From the NCBI GenBank assembly GCA_022841795.1, contig JALHQU010000012.1:1-64000 (forward strand): a stretch of DNA of 64,000 nucleotides, read 5' to 3'. The position numbers and the translations under genes were made by a program. Within the stretch, counting starts at the first letter, position 1, and every line of letters starts with the position of its first letter. Source of the stretch: Fimbriiglobus sp. (lineage in GTDB: Bacteria; Planctomycetota; Planctomycetia; Gemmatales; Gemmataceae). The notes under the pieces were generated by a model. It did no database searches and was not told the origin of the DNA. It saw only the letters and a list, made by a program, of their open reading frames with translations. Below, piece by piece: positions 50,772-58,932 of the stretch.

Positions 50772-51326
50772 CTACAGTTTCCCGTCCAGCCCGAGTTGGT
50801 GGAAGTAGTGCGTCACGCTGTCCTGGTTCTCAAGCAGCCAGTCGATGCCCGGCTCGTTCGCCAGCGCCTTGCGGATCACCTTCAGCGTGGCCTCGCGGTT
50901 CACCCGGAACAGGGCCGCGTGGTCCACCTCGCCGGCCGGCACATCCAGGATGCTCGGGTCCAGCCACACCGAATAGATGATCCCGAGGTCGTTCGCCTTG
51001 TCCTTCGGGATGACGCCGGCCCGCACCGCGTCCAGCACCCCGTTGGCGATCCCCGCCTGCACGGTGCCCATCAGGATGCCGGTGTACCGCGCGTCCTTCA
51101 CCGTCACCTTGCTCACCATGAGCGTGGCCGGGCGGACCTGCACGTCCGAGTTCAGGATGGCGAACACGCGGGTGTGCCCCTTCACCTGATCGCCGACGAG
51201 GGTGGCGAGTGCGGTGCCCACCGGCCCGTCCAGCTCGCCGATCACCACCTCCGGCTCGGCGCACAGGTAGTCCTTGTCGCCCTCCACCAGCGCCTCGCCC
51301 GTCCGAATCACGATCCGCTGCGACAT
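50772..51326 (-). CDS. Formaldehyde-activating enzyme (Fae) homologue
   Basis: 184 residues. The Fae fold is visible from TGEALVEGDKDYL, IGELDGPVGTALATL, GHTRVFAILNSDVQVRPATL, VSKVTVKDARYTGILMG, VQAGIANGVLDAVRAGVIPK, DLGIIYSVWLDP and NREATLKVIRKAL. Genuine Fae condenses formaldehyde with tetrahydromethanopterin. Here the segment that normally reads AHIDLxIG with the catalytic histidine reads AEPEVVIG, so the histidine appears replaced by glutamate 24. No other C1-pathway gene is nearby. It is therefore annotated as a homologue with doubtful Fae activity; related Fae-like paralogues without known role exist in other bacteria. Confidence 0.85.
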   Translation of the reverse strand: MSQRIVIRTGEALVEGDKDYLCAEPEVVIGELDGPVGTALATLVGDQVKGHTRVFAILNSDVQVRPATLMVSKVTVKDARYTGILMGTVQAGIANGVLDAVRAGVIPKDKANDLGIIYSVWLDPSILDVPAGEVDHAALFRVNREATLKVIRKALANEPGIDWLLENQDSVTHYFHQLGLDGKL

Positions 51327-51402
51327 CGCCGCCCCTCCGGTTAGGAATGCCGGTCAGTCTATGGTTGCGGGGCGGGCGGGGAGACGGCACAATCATCCCC
51401 AA

Positions 51403-51455
51403 TCTTCGCCGCGACCAGCGGGAGCGGGTTCCGCTCCCGCTGGTCGCGGCGAAGA
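51403..51455. repeat. 25-bp perfect hairpin in the sulfatase leader
   Basis: Arms 51403-51427 and 51431-51455 are perfect complements (core CGCCGCGACCAGCGGGAGCG) with a three-base GTT loop. It ends 21 bp before the sulfatase ATG and lies in the divergent region between the Fae homologue and sulfatase genes. Confidence 0.9.
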
Positions 51456-51476
51456 CACGATCCCCCACAGGCCGCC

Positions 51477-52892
51477 ATGCGACTCGCAATCCCGTTCATC
51501 CTCCTGACTACTTCCGCCCTCACCGCCGACGCGAAGCGGCCGAACATCGTGTGGATCGTCACCGAGGACTTCTCGCCGAACCTGGGGTGCTACGGCGACC
51601 CGGACGCCATCACTCCGAACCTGGATGCGTTCGCCAAGCAGGGCGGCCGGTTCACCCGCTGCTTCACCCACGCCCCGGTGTGTGCCCCCAGCCGCAGCGG
51701 GCTGATTACGGGGCAGTACCCGACCACAATGGGCAGCCACCACATGCGGTCGAAGCTGACCACGCCCCCGCCGCTGTTCGTCGACGGGCTGCGGAAGGCC
51801 GGGTACTTCGTGGCGTGGCCGGGCAAGACCGACTTCAACTTCGACGTGCCCGCCGACTGGGTGGATAGCACCAAGAACTGGGTGCAGAACGCCGACGTGC
51901 TGCCGAAGGACAAGCCGTTCTTTGCCTACGTCAACATCGGCGTGACGCACGAGAGCCAGGCCCGCGCCACACACTTCCAGTACGCGAAGAACACGGCCAA
52001 GCTGAAACTGGATCAACGTCACGACCCGGCGAAGGTGAAGCTGCCGTCGTACTACCCGGACACCTGGGAGGTGCGGAACAACGTCGCCGTGTACCACGAC
52101 AACGCCACCGCCATGGACCACACCGTCGGCGACATCCTGAAGACGCTGGACGACCGCAAACTGAGCGAGAACACGGTGGTGTTCTTCTTCGGCGACCACG
52201 GGTGGGGGCTGAGCCGCGGCAAGCGGTGGCTGTACGACAGCGGCATCCGCGTGCCGCTGCTGGTGCGGTGGCCGGGGAAGATCGCGCCGGGCAGCGTGCG
52301 GGACGACCTGGTGTGCTTCCTCGACTTCGCGCCGACGGTGCTGAGCCTGGCCGGGGCGGACGTGCCGAAGGCGATGGCCGGTCGGGTGATGCTCGGGGAC
52401 AAGCCGCAGCCGGCGCCGAAGTACGTGTTCGCCTGCCGCGACCGGATGGACGAGAGTTACGACCGCATCCGCAGCGTCCGCGGCGAGCGGTACCACTACA
52501 TTCGCAACTTCCACCCGGAGCTGCCCTACGCCCAGTGGATCAACTACATGGACGAGATGCCGGTGATGCGGACGTGGCGGCGGCTGGCGTTCGAGGGCAA
52601 GTTGAACCCGACGCAGTCGCTGTTCATGGCCAGCACCAAGCCGAAGGAGGAGCTGTACGACACCCAGGCCGACCCGCACGAGGTGAAGAATCTGGCCGAA
52701 TCGAAGGAGTACGCGGCGGTGCTGGCCGAGTTGCGGGCGGCGCTGGACCGATGGATCAAGGACACGAACGACTTGGGCGAGGTGCCGGAGAAGGAACTCA
52801 TCAAGCGCGGGGTGGTGAAGGACGTGCTGACCGCCGAGTACGACCAGCGGGTGAAGCTGCACCCGAAGACCTCGCCGGTGCCGGAAAAGTGA
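51477..52892 (+). CDS. Exported sulfatase (formylglycine-dependent)
   Basis: 471 residues. Signal peptide (ends TADA), then RPNIVWIVTEDFSPNLGCYG with the metal-binding aspartate, and the sulfatase signature VCAPSRSGLITGQYP in which cysteine 69 would be turned into formylglycine by a maturase. FFFGDHGWGLSRGKRWLYDSG carries the second metal ligands and HGW. Typical length for planctomycete arylsulfatase-like enzymes. Substrate (probably a sulfated polysaccharide) cannot be read from sequence. A strong hairpin precedes the start; a palindromic element of the GGTGTCC family begins four bases after the stop. Confidence 0.95.
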   Translation: MRLAIPFILLTTSALTADAKRPNIVWIVTEDFSPNLGCYGDPDAITPNLDAFAKQGGRFTRCFTHAPVCAPSRSGLITGQYPTTMGSHHMRSKLTTPPPLFVDGLRKAGYFVAWPGKTDFNFDVPADWVDSTKNWVQNADVLPKDKPFFAYVNIGVTHESQARATHFQYAKNTAKLKLDQRHDPAKVKLPSYYPDTWEVRNNVAVYHDNATAMDHTVGDILKTLDDRKLSENTVVFFFGDHGWGLSRGKRWLYDSGIRVPLLVRWPGKIAPGSVRDDLVCFLDFAPTVLSLAGADVPKAMAGRVMLGDKPQPAPKYVFACRDRMDESYDRIRSVRGERYHYIRNFHPELPYAQWINYMDEMPVMRTWRRLAFEGKLNPTQSLFMASTKPKEELYDTQADPHEVKNLAESKEYAAVLAELRAALDRWIKDTNDLGEVPEKELIKRGVVKDVLTAEYDQRVKLHPKTSPVPEK

Positions 52893-52895
52893 TTC

Positions 52896-52960
52896 GCTGG
52901 TGTCCCGCCTTCAGGCGGTCTTCGGGCGTGGGGAAGACCGGCTGAAGCCGGGACACCAAC
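52896..52960. repeat. Palindromic element of the GGTGTCC family, copy 3
   Basis: Arms 52896-52923 and 52933-52960 pair over 28 bp with three mismatches. The first 27 bases are identical to 44185-44211. Located between the convergent sulfatase and hydrolase genes. Confidence 0.9.
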
Positions 52961-52979
52961 CCGACCCCGCCGGTGCCGA

Positions 52980-53975
52980 CTACCTTTTCAACACCGTGTC
53001 CACGAACTCGTACGCCTCTTTCCGCGCCTCCTCCGGCCAGTCGTGGCCGGCGTCCGGGTGGATCGCCTTCAGCTTGTCGGATGCCGTCAGCCTCTCGTAC
53101 ACCGGCGTCACGGCTTTCACCACGTCCTTCACGCCTTCCACGTCGAAGTTGGAATCGCGGGTCGGGGCCATGACGAACACCGCCCGCGGGGCGATGGCAC
53201 TCAGCACGTCGGCGAAGTCGAACGGCACCCGCTTCGGGTCGTTGCCGTATTCGGCCGCGATCCGCGGCATGTAGCGGTCGCTCGTCCACCCCTTCAGGTT
53301 GCCGCCGTAGTATTTGGCGAAGCTGCAGAACCCGCAGCTCGTGACCGTCACTTTGATCCGCTCGTCGAACGCGGCGGTGAACAGCGCGTTGTGCCCGCCG
53401 AGCGAGTGGCCGATGGCGCCGATGCGGGCCTTGTCCACCTCGGGCAGCGATTCCAGCAGGTCGATCGCCCGCATGTTGTTCCAGATCGCCTTCATCGTCC
53501 CGCTGGCGTAGTCGCCGGCCTTGAATGCGGCTTTGAAGTCGTATTGGTACTCGCCGAAGCTCGGGTAGTCCGGGGCCAGGCACACGTACCCCCGCTTCAC
53601 CAGGTGCTGCGCCTGCTGCTTGCTCTCCTGCTTCCCGAGGCCGACGGGTTCGTCCTTGCCGATGGCGATCGTCTGGTGCAGGCAGAGCATGGCGGGCAAC
53701 TTGGCCGAGGTGCCGGTCGGCACCAGCAGCCACGCCGGGACGCGGTCGCCCTTCTCCGCCGCGAACGTCACCTTCTTCCGCACGTACCCGTCGAGCTTCT
53801 CCTCGCTCACCACCTTCACGTCGAGCGGCCCCTTGCGGGAATCGGCCGGCCGCGGCCCCATCACCTGTTGCATCCGCTTGCGGATGTCCGCCCGGTCCGG
53901 TTCGGCGGCGAGGACCACGGCCGGCAACAGGAGGGCGAGGAACGGTAAGAATCCGGTTGCCGATGGGCGTTTCAC
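52980..53975 (-). CDS. Exported alpha/beta hydrolase (acetyl-xylan-esterase/dienelactone-hydrolase-like)
   Basis: 331 residues from GTG 53975 (VKRPSATGFLPFLALLLPAV, a signal peptide). The catalytic serine lies in IGAIGHSLGGHNALF; HPDAGHDWPEEARKEAYEF carries the catalytic histidine; the acid is probably in VFVMAPTRDSNFDVEG. KLPAMLCLHQTIAIGKDEP and RGYVCLAPDYPSFGEY match the alpha/beta-hydrolase core. Likely an esterase acting on acetylated or similar substrates outside the cytoplasm. It diverges from aroF. Confidence 0.88.
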   Translation of the reverse strand: MKRPSATGFLPFLALLLPAVVLAAEPDRADIRKRMQQVMGPRPADSRKGPLDVKVVSEEKLDGYVRKKVTFAAEKGDRVPAWLLVPTGTSAKLPAMLCLHQTIAIGKDEPVGLGKQESKQQAQHLVKRGYVCLAPDYPSFGEYQYDFKAAFKAGDYASGTMKAIWNNMRAIDLLESLPEVDKARIGAIGHSLGGHNALFTAAFDERIKVTVTSCGFCSFAKYYGGNLKGWTSDRYMPRIAAEYGNDPKRVPFDFADVLSAIAPRAVFVMAPTRDSNFDVEGVKDVVKAVTPVYERLTASDKLKAIHPDAGHDWPEEARKEAYEFVDTVLKR

Positions 53976-54013
53976 GGCGGTTACCCGGGTGCGGGACGAA
54001 TCGGGGTGGGCCG

Positions 54014-54019
54014 TATAAT
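54014..54019. promoter_or_regulatory. -10-like box between divergent hydrolase and aroF genes
   Basis: A perfect TATAAT on the plus strand, 43 bases before the aroF ATG. On the minus strand the overlapping TATTAT is 40 bases before the hydrolase GTG. No good -35 box at 16-18 bp on either strand. It may serve both genes. Confidence 0.4.
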
Positions 54020-54061
54020 ACAACCCGCCCGACACCCCCGCCATCGGATCGGTTCCTCGCC

Positions 54062-55078
54062 ATGCTCGTCGTCATGCGACCCGACGCCACGTTCGCCCAG
54101 ATCGACCGGGTGGTCGCCGTCATCCGCGAACACGGCCTCACCCCGCACCCGCTGCCCGGCGCCACCCGCACCGCCGTCGGCATGACCGGGAACACCACCG
54201 CCGTGGACAAAGGGTGGTTCGAGGTGTTGCCCGGCGTGGACGAGGCGATCCGCGTCACCAAGCCGTTCAAACTGGCCAGCCGGGAGATGAAGCGGGACGA
54301 TTCCGTCGTCCGCACCCCGTTCGGGGACATCGGGGCGGGCACGTTCGCCGTCATCGCCGGGCCGTGTTCGGTGGAGGGCGAGGACCTGATGGTCCGCACC
54401 GCCGAACACCTGGTCAGCCGCGGGGTGCGGTTCCTGCGGGCCGGGGCGTTCAAGCCCCGCACCAGCCCGTACAGCTTCCAGGGGCTGGGGGTGGAGGGGC
54501 TGAAGGTGCTGGCCCGCGTGCGGGAGAAGACGGGCGTCGGCATCGTGACGGAGGTGATGGACACGGAGTACGCCGGGGCGGTGGAGGAGTACGCCGACAT
54601 CATCCAGATCGGCACCCGGAACATGCAGAACTTCAGCCTGCTGAAGCGGGTGGGCAAGTGCCGCAAGCCGGTGCTGCTGAAGCGGGGGATGAGCGCGACG
54701 CTGGAGGAGTGGCTGATGGCGGCCGAGTACATCCTGGCCGGCGGCAACTACGACGTGCTGCTGTGCGAGCGGGGGGTGCGGACGTTCAGCGACCACAGCC
54801 GGAACACCCTGGATTTGTCCGTCATCCCGCCGGCGCGGGCGGCCACCCACCTGCCCATCCTGGTGGACCCGAGCCACGGCACCGGCAAGCGGGCGTTCGT
54901 CCCGCCGATGGCCCTGGCGTCCCTGGCTGCCGGCGCCGACGGCATCCTGGTGGAAGTCCACCCGGACCCGGATCAGGCGCTGTCCGACGGCGCGCAAACC
55001 ATCGACCTGCCCACCTTGGACGGGCTGCTGGACAAATTGCGGGCGATGGCCGAATTGTTCGGCCGGCGGATCAACTGA
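54062..55078 (+). CDS. aroF: 3-deoxy-7-phosphoheptulonate synthase (DAHP synthase, type I-beta)
   Basis: 338 residues. First enzyme of the shikimate pathway: joins phosphoenolpyruvate and erythrose 4-phosphate. An N-terminal ferredoxin-like regulatory domain (1-75; RPDATFAQIDRVVAVIREHG) precedes the barrel with FAVIAGPCSVEGEDLM (residues 95-110), FLRAGAFKPRTSPYSFQGLG, IQIGTRNMQNFSLLK, VLLKRGMSATLEEW and ILVDPSHGTGKRAFVPPM. Metal and PEP ligands in these motifs are intact. The N-terminal domain is the kind that gives feedback inhibition by aromatic amino acids in Thermotoga-type enzymes. No other aro gene is adjacent. Confidence 0.96.
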   Translation: MLVVMRPDATFAQIDRVVAVIREHGLTPHPLPGATRTAVGMTGNTTAVDKGWFEVLPGVDEAIRVTKPFKLASREMKRDDSVVRTPFGDIGAGTFAVIAGPCSVEGEDLMVRTAEHLVSRGVRFLRAGAFKPRTSPYSFQGLGVEGLKVLARVREKTGVGIVTEVMDTEYAGAVEEYADIIQIGTRNMQNFSLLKRVGKCRKPVLLKRGMSATLEEWLMAAEYILAGGNYDVLLCERGVRTFSDHSRNTLDLSVIPPARAATHLPILVDPSHGTGKRAFVPPMALASLAAGADGILVEVHPDPDQALSDGAQTIDLPTLDGLLDKLRAMAELFGRRIN

Positions 55079-55225
55079 CGCGCTGTGCCGGTTCGCGCCC
55101 GGCCTGAACCCGATCGCCGTCCCGGTCCATTTCGCATCACCTGTTTCCTTTTCCGCCCGTGTGTGAATCGGCGTGTTCTACAGTGCGGGCAACGGTCCGC
55201 TTCTCCCCACGCGCCGGTTCCCGTC

Positions 55226-58200
55226 ATGCCTGCCCCGACCACCACGGTGTCGTTCCTCGACGTGGCCTGCAAGAGCGGGCTGCTCGCCCAGAAGCACCTG
55301 GACGAGCTGTTCGGCGAGTCGGTGCCCACCGACCCCGGCCAGTGCGCGGCCATGCTGGTGAAGGCCGAGCTGCTCACCGCGTACCAGGCGAAGCAGCTGC
55401 TCGGCGGCAAGTTCCGCGGGTTCTTCCTCGGCCCGTACAAGATCCTGCGGCCGATCGGCCAGGGCGGCATGGGTGCGGTGTACCTGGCCGAACACACCAG
55501 CCTGGGGCGGAAGGTGGCGGTGAAGGTGCTGACCGCCGACAAGGCGAAGGACAAACTCACCCTGGAGCGGTTCCACCGCGAGGCCCGCGCCGCCGCCGCT
55601 CTGGATCACCCGAACATCGTCCGCCTGCACGACATCTCCCAGGGGGCCGGCGTCCACTTCCTGGTGATGGAGTTCGTGGACGGGAACGACCTGCAGACGC
55701 TCATGGCCCAGACCGGCCCGCTGCACTTCGCCCAGGCGGCGCAGTACGTCGCCCAGGCGGCGGCCGGCCTGCAGCACGCGCACGAGAAGGGGTTCGTCCA
55801 CCGCGACGTGAAGCCGGCCAACCTGATGCTCACCCGCGACGGCGGCATCAAGATCCTGGACATGGGGCTGGCCCGGTCGTTCACCGACGCCCGCGACAAC
55901 CTGACCGGGCTGCTGGCCGAGGGGGACATCGCCGGCACGGTGGACTTCCTGTCCCCCGAGCAGGCGATGAACCACCCGCTGGACGAGCGGAGCGACATCT
56001 ACAGCCTGGGGGCCACCTTCTACGCCCTGGTCACCGGCCACCCGCCGTTCAACGGCAGCACCGCCCAGAAGCTGATGCAGCACCAGTTGAAGGACCCGCC
56101 CAGCCTGACGGTGAAGCTGCGGGGGCGGGTGCCGGACGCGCTGTCGAACGTGATCAGCCGGATGATGGCCAAGCGGGCGAGCGAGCGGTTCCAGGCGGCC
56201 TCCGACGTGATCGACGCGCTCGGCCCGTGGCTGCCGGCGGTCACCACCGGGAACATCGTCCAGGACCCGCTCACCACCAGCAGCATCACCCCGCCGCCGA
56301 AGCGGTCGGCCACCCGCCCGCTCCGCCCGTCCACCCGCATCCCCGTCGGTCAGGCGGGCGAGCCGCGGCCGGTGTGGAAGCGCCCGCCGGTGCTCATCGG
56401 CGCCGGGGTCGGGGCGGCCGTGCTGGTCGTCGGGCTGGTGCTCGCCCTCACCCTCGGCGGCGGGTCGAACACGGCGGCCACCACCACCGTGCCGACCAAC
56501 TACGGCCCGCAGTACAAACCGCCCACCCAGGCCAACACGAACCCGAACCCGCCGCCGAAATACAGCCCGCCGCCGCCGCCGGCCGGGGGCAAGACGCTGC
56601 ACGCGGTCGATTTCGCCTCCACCCCGGTGTGCAGCAAGGCGGTGCCCCCGAGCCGGTCGCTGGTGATGAGCGACCTGAACGGGGTGCCCCTGCCGGCCGG
56701 GGTGACGCTCAACCACTGGAGCGCCGACGCCGGAGCCGAGTACTCGGTGGCCGACGCCGGCGGCACGCGGGCGCTGGGCATGCGGCCGACGGCCGGCAAC
56801 CAGGGGGTGCAGGCCCACTTCAAGTGCAACGGGCTGCTCACCACCCTGGCCCCCGGCGGCGAGCTGAAGGCGCGGGTGATGTACGCGCTGGACGGCACCC
56901 AGGCGGGCACCGCGTTCTTCGAGATCCGCACCGAGCCGTACACCAAATCCGGCAGCGTCCCGCTGTCGCCGACCGGCGGCCAGTGGCGGACGGCCGACCT
57001 CACGTTCGTCCGCCCGGCCGAGGCCGGCGAGTACGAGCTGGTGGTGCGGGCGAGCGACGACCGCACCGCCGTGCAAGGCACCTTGTGGGTGCGGTCGGTG
57101 GAGGTACTCGACCCGGCCGCCCCGACCCCCGCCGCCGGCGGGCCGGTGTTCCGCCTGTCCGCCGCCGACCTGCCCACCTTCCGCAACACCAAAACCGGCA
57201 GCACGGTGACGCAGGGCCAGCAGCCGAGCCTGGGCAAGGGGGTGTACTTCTTCGGGCACAAGCAGGAGACGGTGGGCGAATACTTCTGCGAGGAGGTGGA
57301 CGGGCAGAAGGCACTCGGCTGGTCGCAGACCGGCGGGCCGGTGAGCGGCCAGATCGGGGTCGAGCTGGAACGGGGCAGCAACGCGGCCGCCACCGCCCCG
57401 CTCGTCGCCGGCAAGAAGTACCACTCGAAGGTGGTGTACAAGACGACCGGCGGGGCGAAGGGGGCGACCTACATCCAGACGAACGGCGACTGGAAGATCG
57501 TGGAAGGTGCGTGGATCGATCTGCCGGACACCAACGGGCAGTGGAAGACGGTCGAGTACGACTGGACGAAGCCGGACAGCCAGGTGCGGATGCTGGTGGA
57601 CAACCAGAGCACCGGGGCGGCGGCCATCCTGTACGTCCGCGAGGTCAGCGTGACCGAGGCGGACGGGCGGATGGCCGCCGCCCCGCCGGCTCCGGTCGCC
57701 CCGCAACCGCCCAAGTCGAACCTGCCGGCGGTGCCGGTGAAGGTGGACTTCGCCAAGTTCACCGACGGGGCGTTCCCGGTCACGAACGACGGGGTGACGG
57801 TCGGCGACGGGTGGACGGCCGGCATGTACGAGAAGGACGCGACCGGTGAGCTGACCGTCACCACCCTGAACGGCGGCAAGGTGGTGACGCTGGTGAACAA
57901 GGAGGGGAAGCCGTCCATCCAGGTGTACCAGACGACCGCCGGCCCGCCGCTGGCCGCCGGCCGGTCGTACCTGCTCAAGTTCGAGTACAAGGCGAGCGAG
58001 GGCACCACCGGGGCGGTCGAGGTGCGGGAGAAGGACGTGCTGAACTGGATGGACTGCCCGTACACGTACAAGCTGGAGCCGACCGGCGACCAGTGGGAGA
58101 AGCGGACGTTCGAGATCGAGACCACCCGCGACTACCCGCCGGTGTTCGTGGTGCAGAACCGCACCGGGCAGGCGGGCAACCGGCTGAGCGTCCGCAGCCT

Positions 58201-58228
58201 GGAAATCACCCCCCTCGGCGGCAAGTGA
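55226..58228 (+). CDS. Transmembrane serine/threonine kinase with extracytoplasmic carbohydrate-binding-like domains
   Basis: 1000 residues. An N-terminal planctomycete kinase prefix (about 1-70, LTAYQAKQLLGGKFRGFFLG) leads into the kinase: GQGGMGAVYLAE (78-89), lysine 100 in VAVK, HRDVKPAN with HRD at 192-194, DMG at 212-214, GTVDFLSPEQ and DIYSLGATFYALV. A proline/threonine linker and one membrane helix (about 393-413, VLIGAGVGAAVLVVGLVLAL) follow. Outside are three beta-rich modules (about 465-630, 650-810, 830-1000), each with a final RSVEV/REVSV/RSLEI-like strand, resembling CBM4/9-type carbohydrate-binding folds. A surface ligand-sensing kinase is likely; ligand and targets are unknown. 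Confidence 0.93.
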   Translation: MPAPTTTVSFLDVACKSGLLAQKHLDELFGESVPTDPGQCAAMLVKAELLTAYQAKQLLGGKFRGFFLGPYKILRPIGQGGMGAVYLAEHTSLGRKVAVKVLTADKAKDKLTLERFHREARAAAALDHPNIVRLHDISQGAGVHFLVMEFVDGNDLQTLMAQTGPLHFAQAAQYVAQAAAGLQHAHEKGFVHRDVKPANLMLTRDGGIKILDMGLARSFTDARDNLTGLLAEGDIAGTVDFLSPEQAMNHPLDERSDIYSLGATFYALVTGHPPFNGSTAQKLMQHQLKDPPSLTVKLRGRVPDALSNVISRMMAKRASERFQAASDVIDALGPWLPAVTTGNIVQDPLTTSSITPPPKRSATRPLRPSTRIPVGQAGEPRPVWKRPPVLIGAGVGAAVLVVGLVLALTLGGGSNTAATTTVPTNYGPQYKPPTQANTNPNPPPKYSPPPPPAGGKTLHAVDFASTPVCSKAVPPSRSLVMSDLNGVPLPAGVTLNHWSADAGAEYSVADAGGTRALGMRPTAGNQGVQAHFKCNGLLTTLAPGGELKARVMYALDGTQAGTAFFEIRTEPYTKSGSVPLSPTGGQWRTADLTFVRPAEAGEYELVVRASDDRTAVQGTLWVRSVEVLDPAAPTPAAGGPVFRLSAADLPTFRNTKTGSTVTQGQQPSLGKGVYFFGHKQETVGEYFCEEVDGQKALGWSQTGGPVSGQIGVELERGSNAAATAPLVAGKKYHSKVVYKTTGGAKGATYIQTNGDWKIVEGAWIDLPDTNGQWKTVEYDWTKPDSQVRMLVDNQSTGAAAILYVREVSVTEADGRMAAAPPAPVAPQPPKSNLPAVPVKVDFAKFTDGAFPVTNDGVTVGDGWTAGMYEKDATGELTVTTLNGGKVVTLVNKEGKPSIQVYQTTAGPPLAAGRSYLLKFEYKASEGTTGAVEVREKDVLNWMDCPYTYKLEPTGDQWEKRTFEIETTRDYPPVFVVQNRTGQAGNRLSVRSLEITPLGGK

Positions 58229-58340
58229 GCCGTCGCTCACCAGTCGGCCAGCTTCACCTCGACGATCTCGGTGTCGGGACCGCGACGAGAGACACCAACC
58301 CCAGCGCGGCAAGACGGAACAAAAACTGCCTCCGCGGCCG

Positions 58341-58907
58341 TCAGTCCTGGTCCCACTTGCCGCACAACTTCATGGTGGTGACGGTCCGCTTGTTCTCTTT
58401 CGTCGAGGTGAAGTCGGTGGGCCGGCCGGGGTAATCTTCTCCTTTCTTCAACTCCTTCTCCACCAACCACCCATCACCGTAAGCTATCACCAGTTTGCCG
58501 TCTTCAAACTTGAAGATGCAAGGAAGAACGCGGATCAGTTTCTCATCCTCTCTCGCCACCCGCCCGCCTTTGAAACTGTCCACGAAACCTTCGCTCCGAA
58601 TATCCGCCCGCATCGGGTCGGCCGTCGGGTCGATTCGTATGCCCAGTGAGCCGGGGCCAGCGGCTAGTTCCCCGCGCCGGCCCCAGCTCCATCGTTTGTC
58701 AGGGGTGAACTCAATCCCATTGAGTTTGTCTGGATTGGTGGTGCGGACTCCCGCGCTCACCTCCTCGATCTCCAACCAGCAGCCGTAGAACTGCTTTCGG
58801 ATCTTCTCCGCCGGATCTTCCTTCACTCGCTCTCGTGGCGGGTCAGCCGCCAGTAACACGGCGGTGGTAACAGACAGCACCAGCACAGCGGTTGTGAGAC
58901 GCACCAT
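58341..58907 (-). CDS. TIGR03067-type exported protein
   Basis: 188 residues with a signal peptide (MVRLTTAVLVLSVTTAVLLA). The mature part matches the planctomycete lipocalin-like TIGR03067 family: QFYGCWLEIEEVSAGV, LNGIEFTPDKRWSW, IRIDPTADPMRADI and the final RPTDFTSTKENKRTVTTMKL. Usual length for the family. Ligand and role unknown. Its GC content is lower than that of neighbouring genes. Same strand as, and 25 bp downstream of, the multi-domain surface protein gene. Confidence 0.75.
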   Translation of the reverse strand: MVRLTTAVLVLSVTTAVLLAADPPRERVKEDPAEKIRKQFYGCWLEIEEVSAGVRTTNPDKLNGIEFTPDKRWSWGRRGELAAGPGSLGIRIDPTADPMRADIRSEGFVDSFKGGRVAREDEKLIRVLPCIFKFEDGKLVIAYGDGWLVEKELKKGEDYPGRPTDFTSTKENKRTVTTMKLCGKWDQD

Positions 58908-58932
58908 AGCGGCTGCTCCATAGAAGCGATGG

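Noticed and set aside
52980-53975. ATG at 54044 as the hydrolase start
   Set aside because: It would place the TATAAT-like box inside the coding region and add a non-conserved stretch before the signal peptide; GTG 53975 starts the signal peptide correctly.
55178-58312. 1044-codon minus-strand frame opposite the receptor-like kinase
   Set aside because: No signal, domain or plausible start; the kinase motifs on the plus strand are complete.
58229-58340. Minus-strand tail EIVEVKLADW between the kinase and TIGR03067 genes, considered as a gene remnant
   Set aside because: Only about ten plausible residues; the upstream codons in that frame are antisense to the neighbouring gene. Too short to support a pseudogene call. 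A six-base stem (58225-58240) is the only other feature.
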